Of a DNA stretch of 64,000 nucleotides, positions 1 to 10,771 are shown piece by piece. Both the position numbers and the translations under genes were made by a program. Source of the DNA: Prescottella defluvii (GTDB taxonomy: Bacteria > Actinomycetota > Actinomycetes > Mycobacteriales > Mycobacteriaceae); assembly GCA_029690005.1 (NCBI GenBank), contig CP121458.1:1302001-1366000 (forward strand), given 5' to 3'. Positions within the stretch are counted from its first letter, which is position 1, and each line of letters begins with the position of its first letter. The notes under the pieces are model-generated. The model searched no databases and was not told where the DNA came from. It saw nothing but the letters and a program-made list of their open reading frames with translations.

Positions 1-1
1 A

Positions 2-313
2 GGGGGAGGCGAGGTACCTGGGCCGGAGAACTGGGAGCGATACCGCGCGGTGCGCAAGCGCATCGAGGGTCTGGCACTCGAGATCGTGCGCGAAGGAAAT
101 CGGACCAGGGACTTCGACGTGGACGATCCGGCCGAGACGACCCGCGCGATACTCGGTATGTGCCAAGCGATTCCGCGCTGGTACCACGCGGAGGGGACTC
201 ACAGCCCCGAAGTGGTCGCGCGGAAGTACGTCGAGATCGCCCTCCGGATGGTCGGTGCGACCCGTGCACCGGACATGCCGACGAGCACGGGGCCGGCGGG
301 GCGCGCGTACTAG
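2..313 (+). CDS. TetR-family regulator, C-terminal part (cut by window edge)
   Basis: The reading frame is open from the first bases of the window and ends at a TAG at 311-313. Only about 103 residues of ligand-binding-domain-like helices are present, with the pattern YRAVRKRIEGLALEIV, then DPAETTRAILGM, then ARKYVEIALRMVG. This matches the C-terminal domain of TetR repressors; the DNA-binding helix-turn-helix lies outside the window. The stop overlaps by 4 bases the stop of the convergent acetyltransferase-like gene. The ligand cannot be inferred. The family call is likely but rests on the C-terminal half only. Confidence 0.6.
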   Translation, partial: GGGEVPGPENWERYRAVRKRIEGLALEIVREGNRTRDFDVDDPAETTRAILGMCQAIPRWYHAEGTHSPEVVARKYVEIALRMVGATRAPDMPTSTGPAGRAY

Positions 314-1559
314 GCGGCGTGCCGCCCGGCCGCCTTGTGGTGCTGCCGGACGAACCGGTCGACACGGGTCGTGACGAATCGGACGAGTCCCTCGAGCGGC
401 CCGCGTCCGGCGGTCGCGCGCCAGACGAGTGCGAAGGCCGTGATGCAGATGACCTGCCGGACGTATCCGGAGACCGGGCTGTACACGTCGAAGTCGGAGT
501 TCACGAACAGGATGTGGCAGACGTAGACCGTCAGCGACAGGCTGCCGATCGCGGCGAGCGGTGCCAGGACGACGCGGACGATGGTGGACCAGACGGGTGC
601 CGTGACGTGGCCGAGGAGCAGCAACGCGCCGATGACCAGAAGTGAACTGCCCACCGTCGCCATCAGATCGAAGGGCGTGCCCGTGTGCGGCCCCGCTACG
701 CCGAGCCACCACCACGTGCTCGTCGGGTCGTTCCGTCCCCGCCGAACGCGAGGAGCTCGTCGACGATTCCGTCGGTGTCGGGTGCTTCGGCGGACCGGAT
801 GTGGTCGAGGCCGCCGAAGGGGTACAAGATCAGCCACGACACCATCTTCGAGGTCAGGATGAGGGCCGCACCCGTGGCGACCAGCCCCAGTGCGGTCTGC
901 CACGCAGTGAGTACCAGTCGGCCGACGACGAGTCCGACGCACACGTACGTCATCCACACGACGGCGGGGAACTCGCCGGTGAACAGGACGTCGGACACGA
1001 AGTTCAGTGGTTGGTGCAGGGCCGCGTCGAACGAGAGCTGGGTGTCGAGCCCGTCGGGAAGGTGCGGGCGTATCGCCTGGCTGAGCAGCGGCGCGCCGAT
1101 CGCGAGCGCGACCGCGGTGAACACCAGCGCACGCGTACTCAGACGGATCAGCGGGATCGCGAGCAGGAACATCGCGGCGTAGTAGCCCAGGATGACCACG
1201 CCGTAATCGGAGTCGGTGAAGCCGAGGGACAGTCCGATGAGCGCGATCGTCACCGCCCGGGCCACGAGCGACCAGGAGACGGCTGTCGCCTCGATACCGG
1301 GCTTCTGCTGCCTGCGGCGGGACATGAACGCGATGCCGACACCGGCCAGCACCGCGAAGATCGCGGAGGCGCGTCCGGCGGCGAGGCTGAACGTCCACGT
1401 CGGGTCGCCGTCGGCGTCGTAGGCCATGAGGGAGTGGACGGCGATCATGCCGAGCACTGCCAGTCCGCGCGCCGCGTCGATCGCGACCAGCCGACTGGTG
1501 CCGGTGGGCGGGGTGGTGGGCATGCTCCGGTCGATCGAGGTATCGGGTGTAGTTCTCAT
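310..1559 (-). CDS. Membrane acetyltransferase-like protein (DUF1624/DUF418 type), one frameshift
   Basis: Restored length is 416 aa. The N-terminal LVAIDAARGLAVLGMIAVHS motif and many hydrophobic segments match the heparan-alpha-glucosaminide N-acetyltransferase-like (DUF1624) and YeiB/DUF418 membrane proteins, which are thought to transfer acyl groups across the membrane. The frame breaks near 733-734, where one G is missing in the coding strand: residues up to LLAFGGDG continue as NDPTSTWWWLG in another frame. The start ATG lies one base after the TGA of the BPL_N gene, so the gene is co-transcribed with it and with the NRPS upstream. It may modify or export an NRPS product; this is inference. 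Confidence 0.6.
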
Positions 1560-1560
1560 G

Positions 1561-2234
1561 TCAGCTCATCACCGCATCGATAAGTTCGAGTCCCGCGATC
1601 TGCGAGTCGTCGGCAGGTGGTCGGATACCGGAGTCGGCGAACCAGTCTCCGTCGGCCTCGGGGCGGGGTCCGACGACCGCAACCCTGCCGTCGCCGAAAG
1701 GCACTGCCAAGGCGGCGATTTCGCCGTTTGGATAGGTGGCGATCACGTCCAGGTCCGGGGTTTGGCGTCGCACGTGGAACGTGGCGCCGTCCTGGAAGTA
1801 GAGGCTGCGGCGGTCGTCGCGCCAGTCCACCTCGACAAGCGTCGGCCGGGTCGAATCGACCGTCGCGTGGTCGGTGACGATGTACTGGTCGGTGTCGCCC
1901 GGCAGCAGGTCGAAGCCCGGGGTGGCCCCCGCGAGGTAGCCGCCGAGACAGAACCCGACGTAGCGTCCGCCGCCGGACACGAATCGACGGACGCGCTTGC
2001 TGTGCTTACGCATTCGCCGCCACGCGTGGCCCAGGGTCGCTCCGCCGGGCTGGGCGTACAGCGTGGCCTGCGCGAGGACTTCGTCGGTGAGTGGAAGGGA
2101 CTCGCGCGGGCCGACGTAGCGCACGTCGAAGTTCCAGCGGCTCGCACGCAGCAGATCGGCAACGGACTGGCGCACCCGGGCAGGGTCGCCCCGCCGCGGT
2201 AGACGAGGGCCAGGGGTCGGCCGCCGCTCCTCAT
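1561..2234 (-). CDS. BPL_N-domain protein (glutamine-amidotransferase-like fold), one frameshift
   Basis: Restored length is 224 aa. The protein opens with RPLALVYRGG and carries GGRYVGFCLGGYLAGA, a nucleophile-elbow-like GFCLGG with a candidate catalytic Cys, as in the N-terminal domain of yeast biotin ligases (BPL_N). No ligase domain follows. The frame breaks near 2175-2177: adding one base to a three-base run joins LPG to VRQSVADLLR, which aligns with the paralogue at 6657-7400. The start ATG overlaps the NRPS stop (ATGA). No signal peptide is seen, so it is probably cytoplasmic. The fold and position suggest an amidase or amidotransferase acting with the NRPS; the reaction is unknown. 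Confidence 0.6.
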
Positions 2235-5200
2235 CGAACCGCCTCGGCCGGGATCCCTCGCCACCGCGTGTTCGCCGGCAGTTCCTCGCCCTTCATGAGC
2301 AGGGACAGCGGACCCAGTTCGGCGCCCGGGCCGACCGTCGCGTCGTAGAGGACGATTGCGCGGGTGCCCACCGTCGCCGCGTCGTCGACGGTGACGACGG
2401 ACATCTTCATCACGCGGTCCTCGAACAGGTGCGTCTGCATCGACGAGTTCGAACCGATCGCGGCGTCGTCGCCGATCCGGACGAGATCGAACTCGGTGAG
2501 GTACGTGGTTCCGATCCATGTGCGGCGACCGATGTCCGCGCCGAATCCGCGCAGCGCCATCGGTAGGAACGGGGTGCCCTTGAGCTGATCGAGAAGTACG
2601 GGTACGGCGGCGGCCTCGTAGATCCCGGTGGCGAACTCCGAACGTCGGACGAACTTGTCCCACAAGGGCTCCACTCGCGGCCGGTAGGTGCCGACCATGT
2701 TCCGCTTGACTGCGGAGGCGTAGAGCACCACGCCGACTGCGGTGGCCAGTGCGACCAGCGGTGCGACGAGGATCGTCACCCAGATACCTGCCGACCGCGC
2801 CGTGAGTGACAGCGCGAGGAGATAGAAGAAGAGACTGACACCGATCAGCGTGGCCGGGAGCGTGATCCGGAAGTACTCGATGAACAGGCGGTGCGCGACG
2901 ACCGATCGACTCGGCCGGAACGTCTCCGACTCCGCGTAGGTTCCGCTGTCCTGCCGTACCGGCAGGTCGATGGCGGGCGAACCCAGCCATGACGAGTCGG
3001 CGGGGACCCGTCCCGGTCGGGAACCGTCAGGACGCCGACGAGAGACCGGTCACCGGTGTGGGTGCCGGCCGGTACGAAGGCCGCGTTGCCGACGAACGCG
3101 CGATCACCGACGGTGGTGCGGTCGAAGGCCACCCACCCGTTGCAGAACGACGAACCGCCGACACTTGCCATGTCGGCAACGAAGCTCTCGGTGCCGATCG
3201 TCAGAAGGTCGGGATCGATGTGCGCAGCAGTCGATACCTCGGCGCCGCGGCCGACCTCGGCGCCGAGCAGGCGCAGCCACGGACCCGTGTACAGGGTCGC
3301 GTACAGGGAGCCTGTGTAGGTCAGGCTCATCAGGAAGAGCTTGTCCGTCATCCACTTTCGTATGCCGAGGCTCGAACGTGCGTTGTGGATCCCCACCGGG
3401 GGAGCATCCAGGAACAGCTTCTTGCCGAGTACCACCGCGACACACACGCTGAGGACGTAGACCGAGCCCGACAGGAGAGTGGCGATGAAGGCCCAGATCA
3501 TTCCCCACTCGAGCAGCACGTACCAGACGAGGACGAGGCTGGGGACCAGCGTTGCGATAGCGATGAATTCGAGCGTCGCGAGACCCAGCACGGCCAGTGC
3601 CTGTAGCCCGACGGACCAACGTCCCGGTGTCCGAGCCGCGGCCATCGCCTCGACCGCGGGGTCGAGTTCGGTGACGGGCAGCGGCGGGGAACCGGCCCAG
3701 CGTTCGCCGGGGGAACCCCGCGTCCCTGGTCGATCACCGACTGATCGGCGAGCATCGCACCGGACTCCATGCGGGCGCCGGGTTCGAGGACACAGTTCGC
3801 GCCGATGAAGGCGTGGTCCTCGACGACGATGTCCCCGACGACGATCCAACCGGACTCGACACGCCAGGACTGCAGATCCGTGTTGTAACCGACCGACACC
3901 CCCTCGCCGATCCGGACCATCGCCGGGAACGGGATCGAACTGGTGCCGATCTCGGTATCGCGACCGACGCGGGCGCCGAGGGCGCGCAGGAACGGTGCCA
4001 TCAATGGCGAGCCGGCGAGCACCGGCGCCGGGGAGAGCGCCAGCATCCGATCGATCATCCACAGCCGCAGGTACGTCGCCCCCCACAGCGGATAGCGGCC
4101 CGGGCGGATACCCCACGAGAGCGGGCGCACCAGCAGCACGGGCAGGATCCACCGCACACCCAGATAGGTCGGGACGGTTGCGATCAGCAGGTCGCGGAGC
4201 ATCGCGAAGTTCGGATGGCCGCCGTGGATGCTGTAGACGATCGAGACCGGCAGGGTGACGATCAACAGCATGCCGAGCAGGACCATTCCCTGGACCGCGC
4301 CGGCGCGGGCGATGCGAAGAGTGTCGTGCGACAGCGGGGTCGGCCGGTCTTTCGCGGCTGCGGCACTGTCGGACTCTGGCGCCGCGTCGAGCGCCGCGGC
4401 CAGGCCGCGCACGGTCGGTGTCGTGTAGATGTCACGCAGACTGACAGTGTCGGCCTCCAACTCCCGAAGCGCGGAAACGAGTTTCGCGGCCGCCAACGAG
4501 TGGCCACCGAGCTCGGTGAAGAAGTCCGCCTCGACCGACAGCGCGTCGACATCGACACCGAGGGTCGCCGCCCACACGATGCGGACACGATGCTCACGCT
4601 CGGTCCGCGGCGGCAGGACGGGACCCACCGCATGCAGGGTGCGCCGCTGTCCCGGCGCGGGCAGTCGCGACCGGTCCACCTTGCCGCTGGGCATGGTCGG
4701 GAGTTCGCCGACGATGTCGACGAAGGCCGGGACCATGTACTCGGGTAGACGGAGGTGCAGTGCCTCGAGGAGTCGCGAGATCAGCGCGTCGCCGTCGTCC
4801 TCGGCGATGTGCGCGGCGCGGGCAGCACCGGAACGCAGGACGACGTACGCGGCCAGCTCCTGGCTGCCCGACACGTCGGCCAGGGCCACAACGGCACTGG
4901 CGATCTCGGAATCCTCGAGGAGGATGCTCTCGATCTCTCCGAGATCCACCCGGTGTCCGCGGATCTTGATCTCGCTGTCGGCGCGGCCGAGGTACTCGAT
5001 CTCACCGTCGGGGGCGATTCGGCCGAGGTCACCGGTGCGATAGAGCTTTCCGCCGTTCGGGGCGTCGGCATGATCGATGAAGCGATCCGCCGTCTGTTCC
5101 GGCCGGCCGACGTAGCCGCGCGCGAGGCCGGGACCGCCGATGCAGATCTCGCCGACCTCCCCGTCGGCGACGGGGAGTCGTTGCTCGTCGAGGATGATCA

Positions 5201-6218
5201 CCGAGTATGTGGGCAGCGGCCTGCCGATCGTGACGGGGCGGCCGGGCACCAGCTCGGTCCAGGTGGCGGTGACGGTGGCCTCGGTGGGGCCGTACGTGTT
5301 GAGGATGCGGCGCCCCGGTCGACCCCAGCGTTCGACCAGTTCGCCGGGGCATGCCTCGCCGCCGACGAGAATGCTGCGCAGCGCGGGAAGGTCGCGGGGG
5401 AGGGTGGCCAGGAGCGTGGGGACGCAGTACAGCACCGTGATCTGCTGCTCGTCGAGGAAGTCCGCGAACTCGGCGCCGAGCCGGCCGGAGTCGGTCGGTC
5501 CGGCGACAAGGGTAGCGCCGCGCGCCCAGGTGGGCCAGATCTCCTCGATCGAGAAGTCGAACGAGATCGTCATGCCCTGGTAGACGCGGTCCGTCGGACG
5601 CACGTCGTAGACGTCGGGTACGACGTCGAGGAAGTTGCAGATGCTCGACTGCATGATCTCGACGCCCTTCGGCTGCCCCGTCGAGCCGGAGGTGTAGATC
5701 ACGTAGGCGGTCGGGTCCACGGAGGCGTCCACGTCGATGCGCGGCCGATCGGCCGGGTAGCTCTGTAGAAGTGAAGTAGCAGAGTCGATTTCGATTCGAG
5801 GAAGCTCGAGTGGTGCGAGGGTGTCGGCGAACGACCCGCCGGTCAGGACGAGATCCACGCCTGCGTTGGACGTGATGTAGTCGATGCGGTCGCGCGGCGC
5901 GCCCGGGTCGATCGGGACGAATGCGGCGCCGGCCTTGAGTGTCGCGAGCAGTGCGACATACGTCTCCGGCGAGCGTTGCAGGAGGATGGCCACGCGGGCG
6001 CCGAATCCGATGCCATGTTCGATCATCATGTGCGCCAATTGATTTGCCCGCATGTCGAGCTCTGCGTAGGTGAACCGGTCCGCACCGCACTCGAGCGCGG
6101 TCGCGGACGGCGTCCGGTCGCACGCGTCCTCGAAGACGTGATTCAGGCGACGTCGGGGAGCCCCCACTCCTGACAGTGCCTGCGTGCCGGCCGGTTCCGT
6201 GGTGGCCACGCGGTACAT
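2231..6218 (-). CDS. Pls-like single-module NRPS (A-T plus membrane hexapeptide-repeat C-terminus), two frameshifts
   Basis: Restored length is 1329 aa, close to the 1319 aa of epsilon-poly-L-lysine synthetase. In order: an adenylation domain (VIYTSGSTGQPKGVEI; YRTGDLGRIAPDGEIEYLGR; LPTMPSGKVDRSRLP), a carrier domain with phosphopantetheine Ser in FTELGGHSLAAAKL, then membrane helices alternating with left-handed-beta-helix acyltransferase-like repeats (the NRPS terminal domain TIGR02353). There is no condensation or thioesterase domain. The start ATG at 6218 has a GAGGGG-type ribosome site. Breaks lie at 3709-3713 and 3002-3005, each a missing base in a G run on the plus strand. Family members polymerise an amino acid iteratively at the membrane; the substrate here is unknown. 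Confidence 0.8.
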
Positions 6219-6656
6219 CGATCCCCACCCCTCATCGACGCTCCCGGGCTGCGAACGCAACCACCAGAGCAGTCGGTCGTTACCAACTCGATCTGGACCC
6301 GAGTTCCGAACGTTACCGGTGCCCGATCTCGACGGAATCGGTAGCGAAAGCACACATTTCGCCCACTCTTGGGCCTGCGCCGAGAGGCACTGCATGACAG
6401 TCCGTTTGACAAACCAAGTGATTGGTCGGCCCGGTCAAGCGCATATCGAGGCCCTCGCGACCGCGTCGCAATGTGAGTTACACGCGTGTCGGATGCCGCA
6501 ACTGCGTGACTGCCGCGAAGCCGGCACGTCCGAGAGGTGGCGCTCGGTTCACCCCGCATTTCATCCCGCCCTCTGGTCAAATTGTGATGGCAGTCACCGA
6601 TCGTCGTCTGTCAACGACCAGGACGCGTCCGCGAGGGCGAGGGCGAGAGGGTGCAG
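6219..6656. other. Divergent intergenic region between NRPS operon and exported BPL_N gene
   Basis: This stretch of 438 bases has no convincing gene. It must hold promoters for the leftward NRPS operon and for the rightward Tat-BPL_N gene. A TTGACA hexamer at 6406-6411 and the palindrome at 6413-6426 are the only signals I see. The ribosome site GAGAGG (6645-6650) for the right-hand gene is at its end. Confidence 0.5.
6413..6426. promoter_or_regulatory. Palindrome ACCAA-4-TTGGT, candidate operator
   Basis: A perfect inverted repeat, ACCAA GTGA TTGGT, directly follows a TTGACA hexamer between the two divergent BPL_N/NRPS transcription units. Size and symmetry fit a dimeric repressor such as a TetR-family protein, one of which ends at position 313. 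The link to that regulator is only by proximity. Confidence 0.35.
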
Positions 6657-7400
6657 ATGTTGAATCGACGGGGATTCCTGATGGGCGCGGGCGCGGCTCT
6701 CACGATGGCCGCGGTTCCGGCTACGGCGTCGGCGTCGGAACCGGCTCCCTTGGCGCTCGTCTACCGCGGGCCGGCGTCCCTGCCGGGATGTCCGGAGGCG
6801 GTCGCGACGCTGCTCCGGAACTCCCCGCGTGGCTTCCGGACGGCGTACGTCGGACCCAAGGAGAAGCAGAAGATCACGGCGGCCACGCTGGCCGAGGCAG
6901 CGGTCTATGCGCAGCCGGGTGGACCGAGCCTCTCGAAAGGCTGGTCGGCGATGAGTCCGTACGCCGACGTCATTCGACAGTGGGTCGCCGGCGGCGGTAA
7001 TTACCTCGGATTCTGTCTGGGCGGCTACCTGGCGGGAGCGACGCCGGGATTCAACCTGCTGCCCGGCGACACGTGGCAGTACGTCACCGCCTCGAATGCG
7101 ACCGTCAAGACGACCGCGCCCGCCCGCATCAACGTGCGGTGGCGGGGCGAAGCGAAGACGGTGTACTTCCAGGACGGCCCGGCCTTCTGGCTCCGACCGG
7201 GGGCGTCCGTGGACCTTCTCGCCACCTATGAGGGCGGGCAGCCCGCCGCACTCGTCGCCCCGTACGGGTCGGGGCGGGTGGGCGTCGTCGGTCCGCACCC
7301 GGAGGCCGATCAGTCGTGGTTCGGCGGACTCGACAGCGCTGGCGCGATCCACCCCGAACTCGGCTACGACCTCATCGAGTCCGTGATGCGCCGCCCCTGA
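6657..7400 (+). CDS. Tat-exported BPL_N-domain protein
   Basis: A protein of 247 aa. It starts MLNRRGFLMG followed by a hydrophobic stretch and an Ala-rich cleavage region ending near ASASEP: a twin-arginine signal peptide, so it is folded inside the cell and exported. The mature part begins PLALVYRGP and has GNYLGFCLGGYLAGA with candidate nucleophile Cys120, paralogous to the protein at 1561-2234. ATG 6657 was chosen because GAGAGG lies six bases upstream; a GTG at 6651 is possible. Two BPL_N proteins flanking a Pls-like synthetase, one inside and one outside the cell, suggest linked roles such as trimming or release of the product. No enzyme activity can be assigned. Confidence 0.7.
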   Translation: MLNRRGFLMGAGAALTMAAVPATASASEPAPLALVYRGPASLPGCPEAVATLLRNSPRGFRTAYVGPKEKQKITAATLAEAAVYAQPGGPSLSKGWSAMSPYADVIRQWVAGGGNYLGFCLGGYLAGATPGFNLLPGDTWQYVTASNATVKTTAPARINVRWRGEAKTVYFQDGPAFWLRPGASVDLLATYEGGQPAALVAPYGSGRVGVVGPHPEADQSWFGGLDSAGAIHPELGYDLIESVMRRP

Positions 7401-7407
7401 TCGCCGA

Positions 7408-8613
7408 TCAGGCCGCCGCGTCCGGTCGGGCGAGGCGGCGGAGCGCGAGTTCGCTGTACAGCACCGCGCCGTCGGCGAGCACGCCGTCGTCGAACTCGGC
7501 GAGCGGCGAGTGGTTGTAGGCCGCCGTCGTCGGATCACGATCGGCGGGGCAGGCGCCGAGGAACACGAACGCGCCCGGGACCTCGTCGAGCACGCGGGAG
7601 AAGTCCTCGGAGCCGGTCGCCGGCTGCGGTTGCCACGCGAACCGTTCCGGGCCGTGGACCTCGGCGACCACGTCGGCGACGAACTCGGCCTCGGTGTCGT
7701 CGTTGACGGTCACCGGGTACTGCTCCACGTAGTCGACGTCCACCCCGAGGCCGTGCGCGGCCGCGATGCCCGAGCACACGCGGATGATTCCGTCGCGCGC
7801 CTTCTCGCGGCTCTCCGGGGAGAAGCTGCGCACCGTGACGTCGAAGCGGGCGTCGTCGGGGATGACGTTGGCGGCCGTCCCGGCATGGAACGAGCCCACC
7901 GTGACCACGATCGGGTCGAACGGGGCGAACAACCGCGCCGCGAACGTCTGCAGTGTCGTCACCATCTCGCACGCCGCCGGAATGGGGTCGAGCGTCGCGT
8001 GCGGCGCCGAGCCGTGTCCGCCGCGTCCGAGCACCGTCACCCGGACGACGTCGCTCGCCGCCATCAACGGTCCACGGCGGGTGACGAACACGCCGTGCGG
8101 CGGCATCGACGCGCTCACGTGCAGCCCGTATGCCGCCACCGGCCGGGAACCGGAAGCGTCCAGCACGCCCTCGGCCAGCATCAGGCCGGCGCCGTCGAAG
8201 CCCTCCTCGCCGGGCTGGAACATGAACACGACGTCACCGGCGAGATGTTCGCGCCGCGCGGACAGGAGGTGGGCGGCGCCCGCCAGCATCGAGGTGTGGA
8301 GATCGTGGCCGCACGCATGCATCTGCCCGGGGATGCGCGACGCGTACTCGGCGCTGGTGCGTTCGCCGACGGGAAGCGCGTCCATGTCGCCGCGCAGCAG
8401 GACCGTCGGCCCCGGCCTGGACCCCCGGAGGACCGCCATGACGGACGTGAGCGCGGAGCCGGTGGTGATCTCGAGCGGTAGCCCGTCCAGAGCGCCGAGA
8501 ACCCTTTCCTGGGTACGCGGAAGATGCAGGCCCACTTCGGGTTCGGCATGCAGCTTGCGGCGGAGCTGGACCAGATCGTCGTGCAGTGCGCGTGCGTCCT
8601 CGGCGAGCGACAC
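7408..8613 (-). CDS. M20-family amidohydrolase (hippurate/N-acyl-amino-acid hydrolase type)
   Basis: About 401 aa. Metal-binding motifs of M20 amidohydrolases are present: LLRGDMDALPV, MHACGHDLHTSMLAGA, FMFQPGEEGFDGA, and a C-terminal ATGSEDFSRVLDEVPG. These enzymes use two metal ions to hydrolyse N-acyl or N-carbamoyl amino acids in the cytoplasm. I place the start at GTG 8613, because GAGGAG sits seven bases upstream; an upstream ATG would give 22 more residues without a ribosome site. It is divergent from the tandem Lrp regulator, which may control it. Substrate is not evident. Confidence 0.8.
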   Translation of the reverse strand: MSLAEDARALHDDLVQLRRKLHAEPEVGLHLPRTQERVLGALDGLPLEITTGSALTSVMAVLRGSRPGPTVLLRGDMDALPVGERTSAEYASRIPGQMHACGHDLHTSMLAGAAHLLSARREHLAGDVVFMFQPGEEGFDGAGLMLAEGVLDASGSRPVAAYGLHVSASMPPHGVFVTRRGPLMAASDVVRVTVLGRGGHGSAPHATLDPIPAACEMVTTLQTFAARLFAPFDPIVVTVGSFHAGTAANVIPDDARFDVTVRSFSPESREKARDGIIRVCSGIAAAHGLGVDVDYVEQYPVTVNDDTEAEFVADVVAEVHGPERFAWQPQPATGSEDFSRVLDEVPGAFVFLGACPADRDPTTAAYNHSPLAEFDDGVLADGAVLYSELALRRLARPDAAA

Positions 8614-8663
8614 GGAGGTCTCCTCTCTCGGCGGTGCCCGCGGTGCAGCGGGTTCAGGCATGA

Positions 8664-8678
8664 TGCACACGACGTGCA
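8664..8678. promoter_or_regulatory. Palindrome TGCAC-5-GTGCA between amidohydrolase and Lrp genes
   Basis: An inverted repeat with five-base arms lies in the short divergent gap upstream of the M20 hydrolase and the tandem Lrp regulator. Lrp proteins bind sites of about 15 bases with dyad symmetry, so it is a reasonable autoregulatory operator. Confidence 0.35.
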
Positions 8679-8693
8679 CAACTCCCCGGCGAA

Positions 8694-9742
8694 ATGCAGG
8701 ATTCTTTCGTGAGCGAATCGGATCGTCAGAAGTTTGACGGCCTCGACGAGATCGATCTGAGTCTGGTCAACGTGCTCCAGTGCGACCCGCGGGCCTCGTG
8801 GTCGAAGGTGGGTGCGGCACTCGGCATAGATCCGGTGACCGCGGCGCGGCGTTGGGCGCGACTGACGGAATCCGGATCGGCGTGGGTCACGGCGCACCCC
8901 GCCGGACCTCAGACCGCAGCGCTCGTCGAGGTCGAGTGCGTGGCGGGCGAGGCGGAGGCGACCGCCGAGATCCTGTCCCACCGGCCGCACGTGCTCACGG
9001 TCGAGCACACGAGCGGTTCCCGTGACCTCCTGCTGACGGTCAGCGTCGCCGACCTGGGCGCACTGTCCCGGATGGTGCTGCACATCGAGAAGTTGCCGGA
9101 ATCCGCTCGACCAGAACGCATCTCGTGATCCGTCCGTACGCCATGGGCGGCGACTGGCAGCTCCGGGCGCTCGACGCCGACCAGCGCGGACATCTCGGGT
9201 CGCCCGGACGCCGCGGGCAGTCGTCGCCGCGACGGCTGGACGCCACGGACCGGCGGGTGATCACCGCGCTGTTCCGGGACGGCCGGGCGTCTCTCACCGA
9301 GATCGCCGCGCACCTCGATTGCAGTGTCAGCACCGCCCGGCGCAGGCTCAACGTGCTGCTCGAGCGGAGCGCGCTGCTGCTGCGCTGCGACGTGGCGCAA
9401 CCCCTGTCCGGGTGGCCGGTGTCGGTGTGGATGTGGGCGCACGTCCCGGTCGACGAGTGCGACGACGTCGCGCGCCGACTGGTCGCACTGCCCGAGACTC
9501 GTGCGTGCCTCGTCCTCACCGGCGCGCCGGCCAACTTCTTCTACTCGGTCTGGGTCCGCTCCCTCGAGGACGTGCACCGCGTCGAACAGCTCCTGCGGCA
9601 GATCGTGCCCTCTCTCGAGATCCTCGACCGCACCGTGACACTGCGATTCTTCAAGCGCATGGGGCGCATCCTCGACGAGAGCGGTCGCAGCACCGAGAGC
9701 GTGCCGATGGACATCTGGTCGGATCCGGTGGAAGCCGAGTGA
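8694..9742 (+). CDS. Tandem-domain Lrp/AsnC transcriptional regulator, one frameshift
   Basis: Restored length is 349 aa, two Lrp units in one chain. Unit 1 has an HTH_AsnC (IDLSLVNVLQCDPRASWSKV) and a ligand domain; unit 2 has a second HTH (DATDRRVITALFRDGRASLT) and ligand domain. The frame breaks at 9098-9099: one missing G turns KLPGIRSTRTHLVIRPY into a premature stop. Double Lrp proteins are common in actinobacteria beside amino-acid or amidohydrolase genes. The neighbouring divergent M20 hydrolase is the likely target. The start is uncertain: ATG 8694 or GTG 8709. Confidence 0.75.
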
Positions 9743-9814
9743 ACGCCGTGCCTGCCCCCGGGTGCCCGAAGCATGCGCCCCGGCGACTCGTCGGCTCGAC
9801 GATAGAGTCCTGCC

Positions 9815-10650
9815 ATGCGGAAAGCCCCGCCTGTCGACAAGCCGGCGAAGACGATCACCCGGCCGTCGTATGCGCTCGATTCGGTCGACAACGCCCTGCG
9901 TCTGTTGCAACTGCTGCGCGACGTCGGTGCCCTCCGACTCAAGGACGCTGCCGAGGAACTGGGCACCGCGCCGTCCACCGCACACCGACTGCTCGCCATG
10001 CTGGTCTACCGCGGGTTCGCGGTCCAGGACGAGAATCGTCGCTACCACCCGGGGCCGGCGATGGGCGTCGGCCCGGCACAGCACGGGTGGACTCGTGAAT
10101 TCACCGACATCTGCCGCCCCCACATGGACGCCCTGTCGACGGTGACCGGCGAGACGATCAACCTCATGATCCGGGTCGGATCGCAAGTTCGGTTCCTGTA
10201 TTCCGCCGAGGCGGATTCGATGCTGCGGGTGGGGGACCGGCAAGGGCAGGTACTTCCCGCGGAACGTACCGCGGGTGGGCGGATCCTCCTGGCGGAGCTG
10301 CCGCGTCAGACGCTCGAACAGCTGTATCTGCGGCCGGCCGGGAAGAGCCCCTCGAGTCGTCGGAAGCTGTGTACGACGCGGACCGTCGGCTGTCCTTGCG
10401 CGAGTTCGAGACGTTCCGCGGCGAACTCCAGGCGGCCCGGGCCGTCGGATTCGCCGTGAACGTCGAGCAGACCGAAGTGGGTGTGGCTGCACTCGGTGTG
10501 GCGATACGCAACCGCGGGCGGCGCGCGATCGGGGCGCTCACCGCGGCCGTGCCGACAGCGCGGTACCGGCAGCACCTCGACGGGCGTCTGGTCGGGGAAT
10601 TGCGATCCGCCGTCCGAGACATCGAAGTCGAGATCGCGCACATAGGCTGA
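9815..10650 (+). CDS. IclR-family transcriptional regulator, one frameshift
   Basis: Restored length is 278 aa. An N-terminal winged helix (SVDNALRLLQLLRDVGALRL, then STAHRLLAML) is followed by an IclR effector domain with GETINLMIRVGSQVRFLYS and AVGFAVNVEQTEVGVAALGV. The break is at 10340-10342, where one G is missing; the corrected junction reads RPAGEEPLESSEAVYDADR. IclR proteins regulate aromatic catabolism; the gentisate and monooxygenase operons begin 3-5 kb downstream. This gene and the AraC gene next to it run in the same direction. Confidence 0.75.
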
Positions 10651-10771
10651 GAACGACCGTCCTCAATTGTTTGGAAGGGGTCGATTTCGATCGGCCCCGT
10701 GGCTATCATCGACGATATTGCCGGGGATTGTCGGGAATCCCTCGTTCGGAACCATTCTCGTGGAGGTCGGA

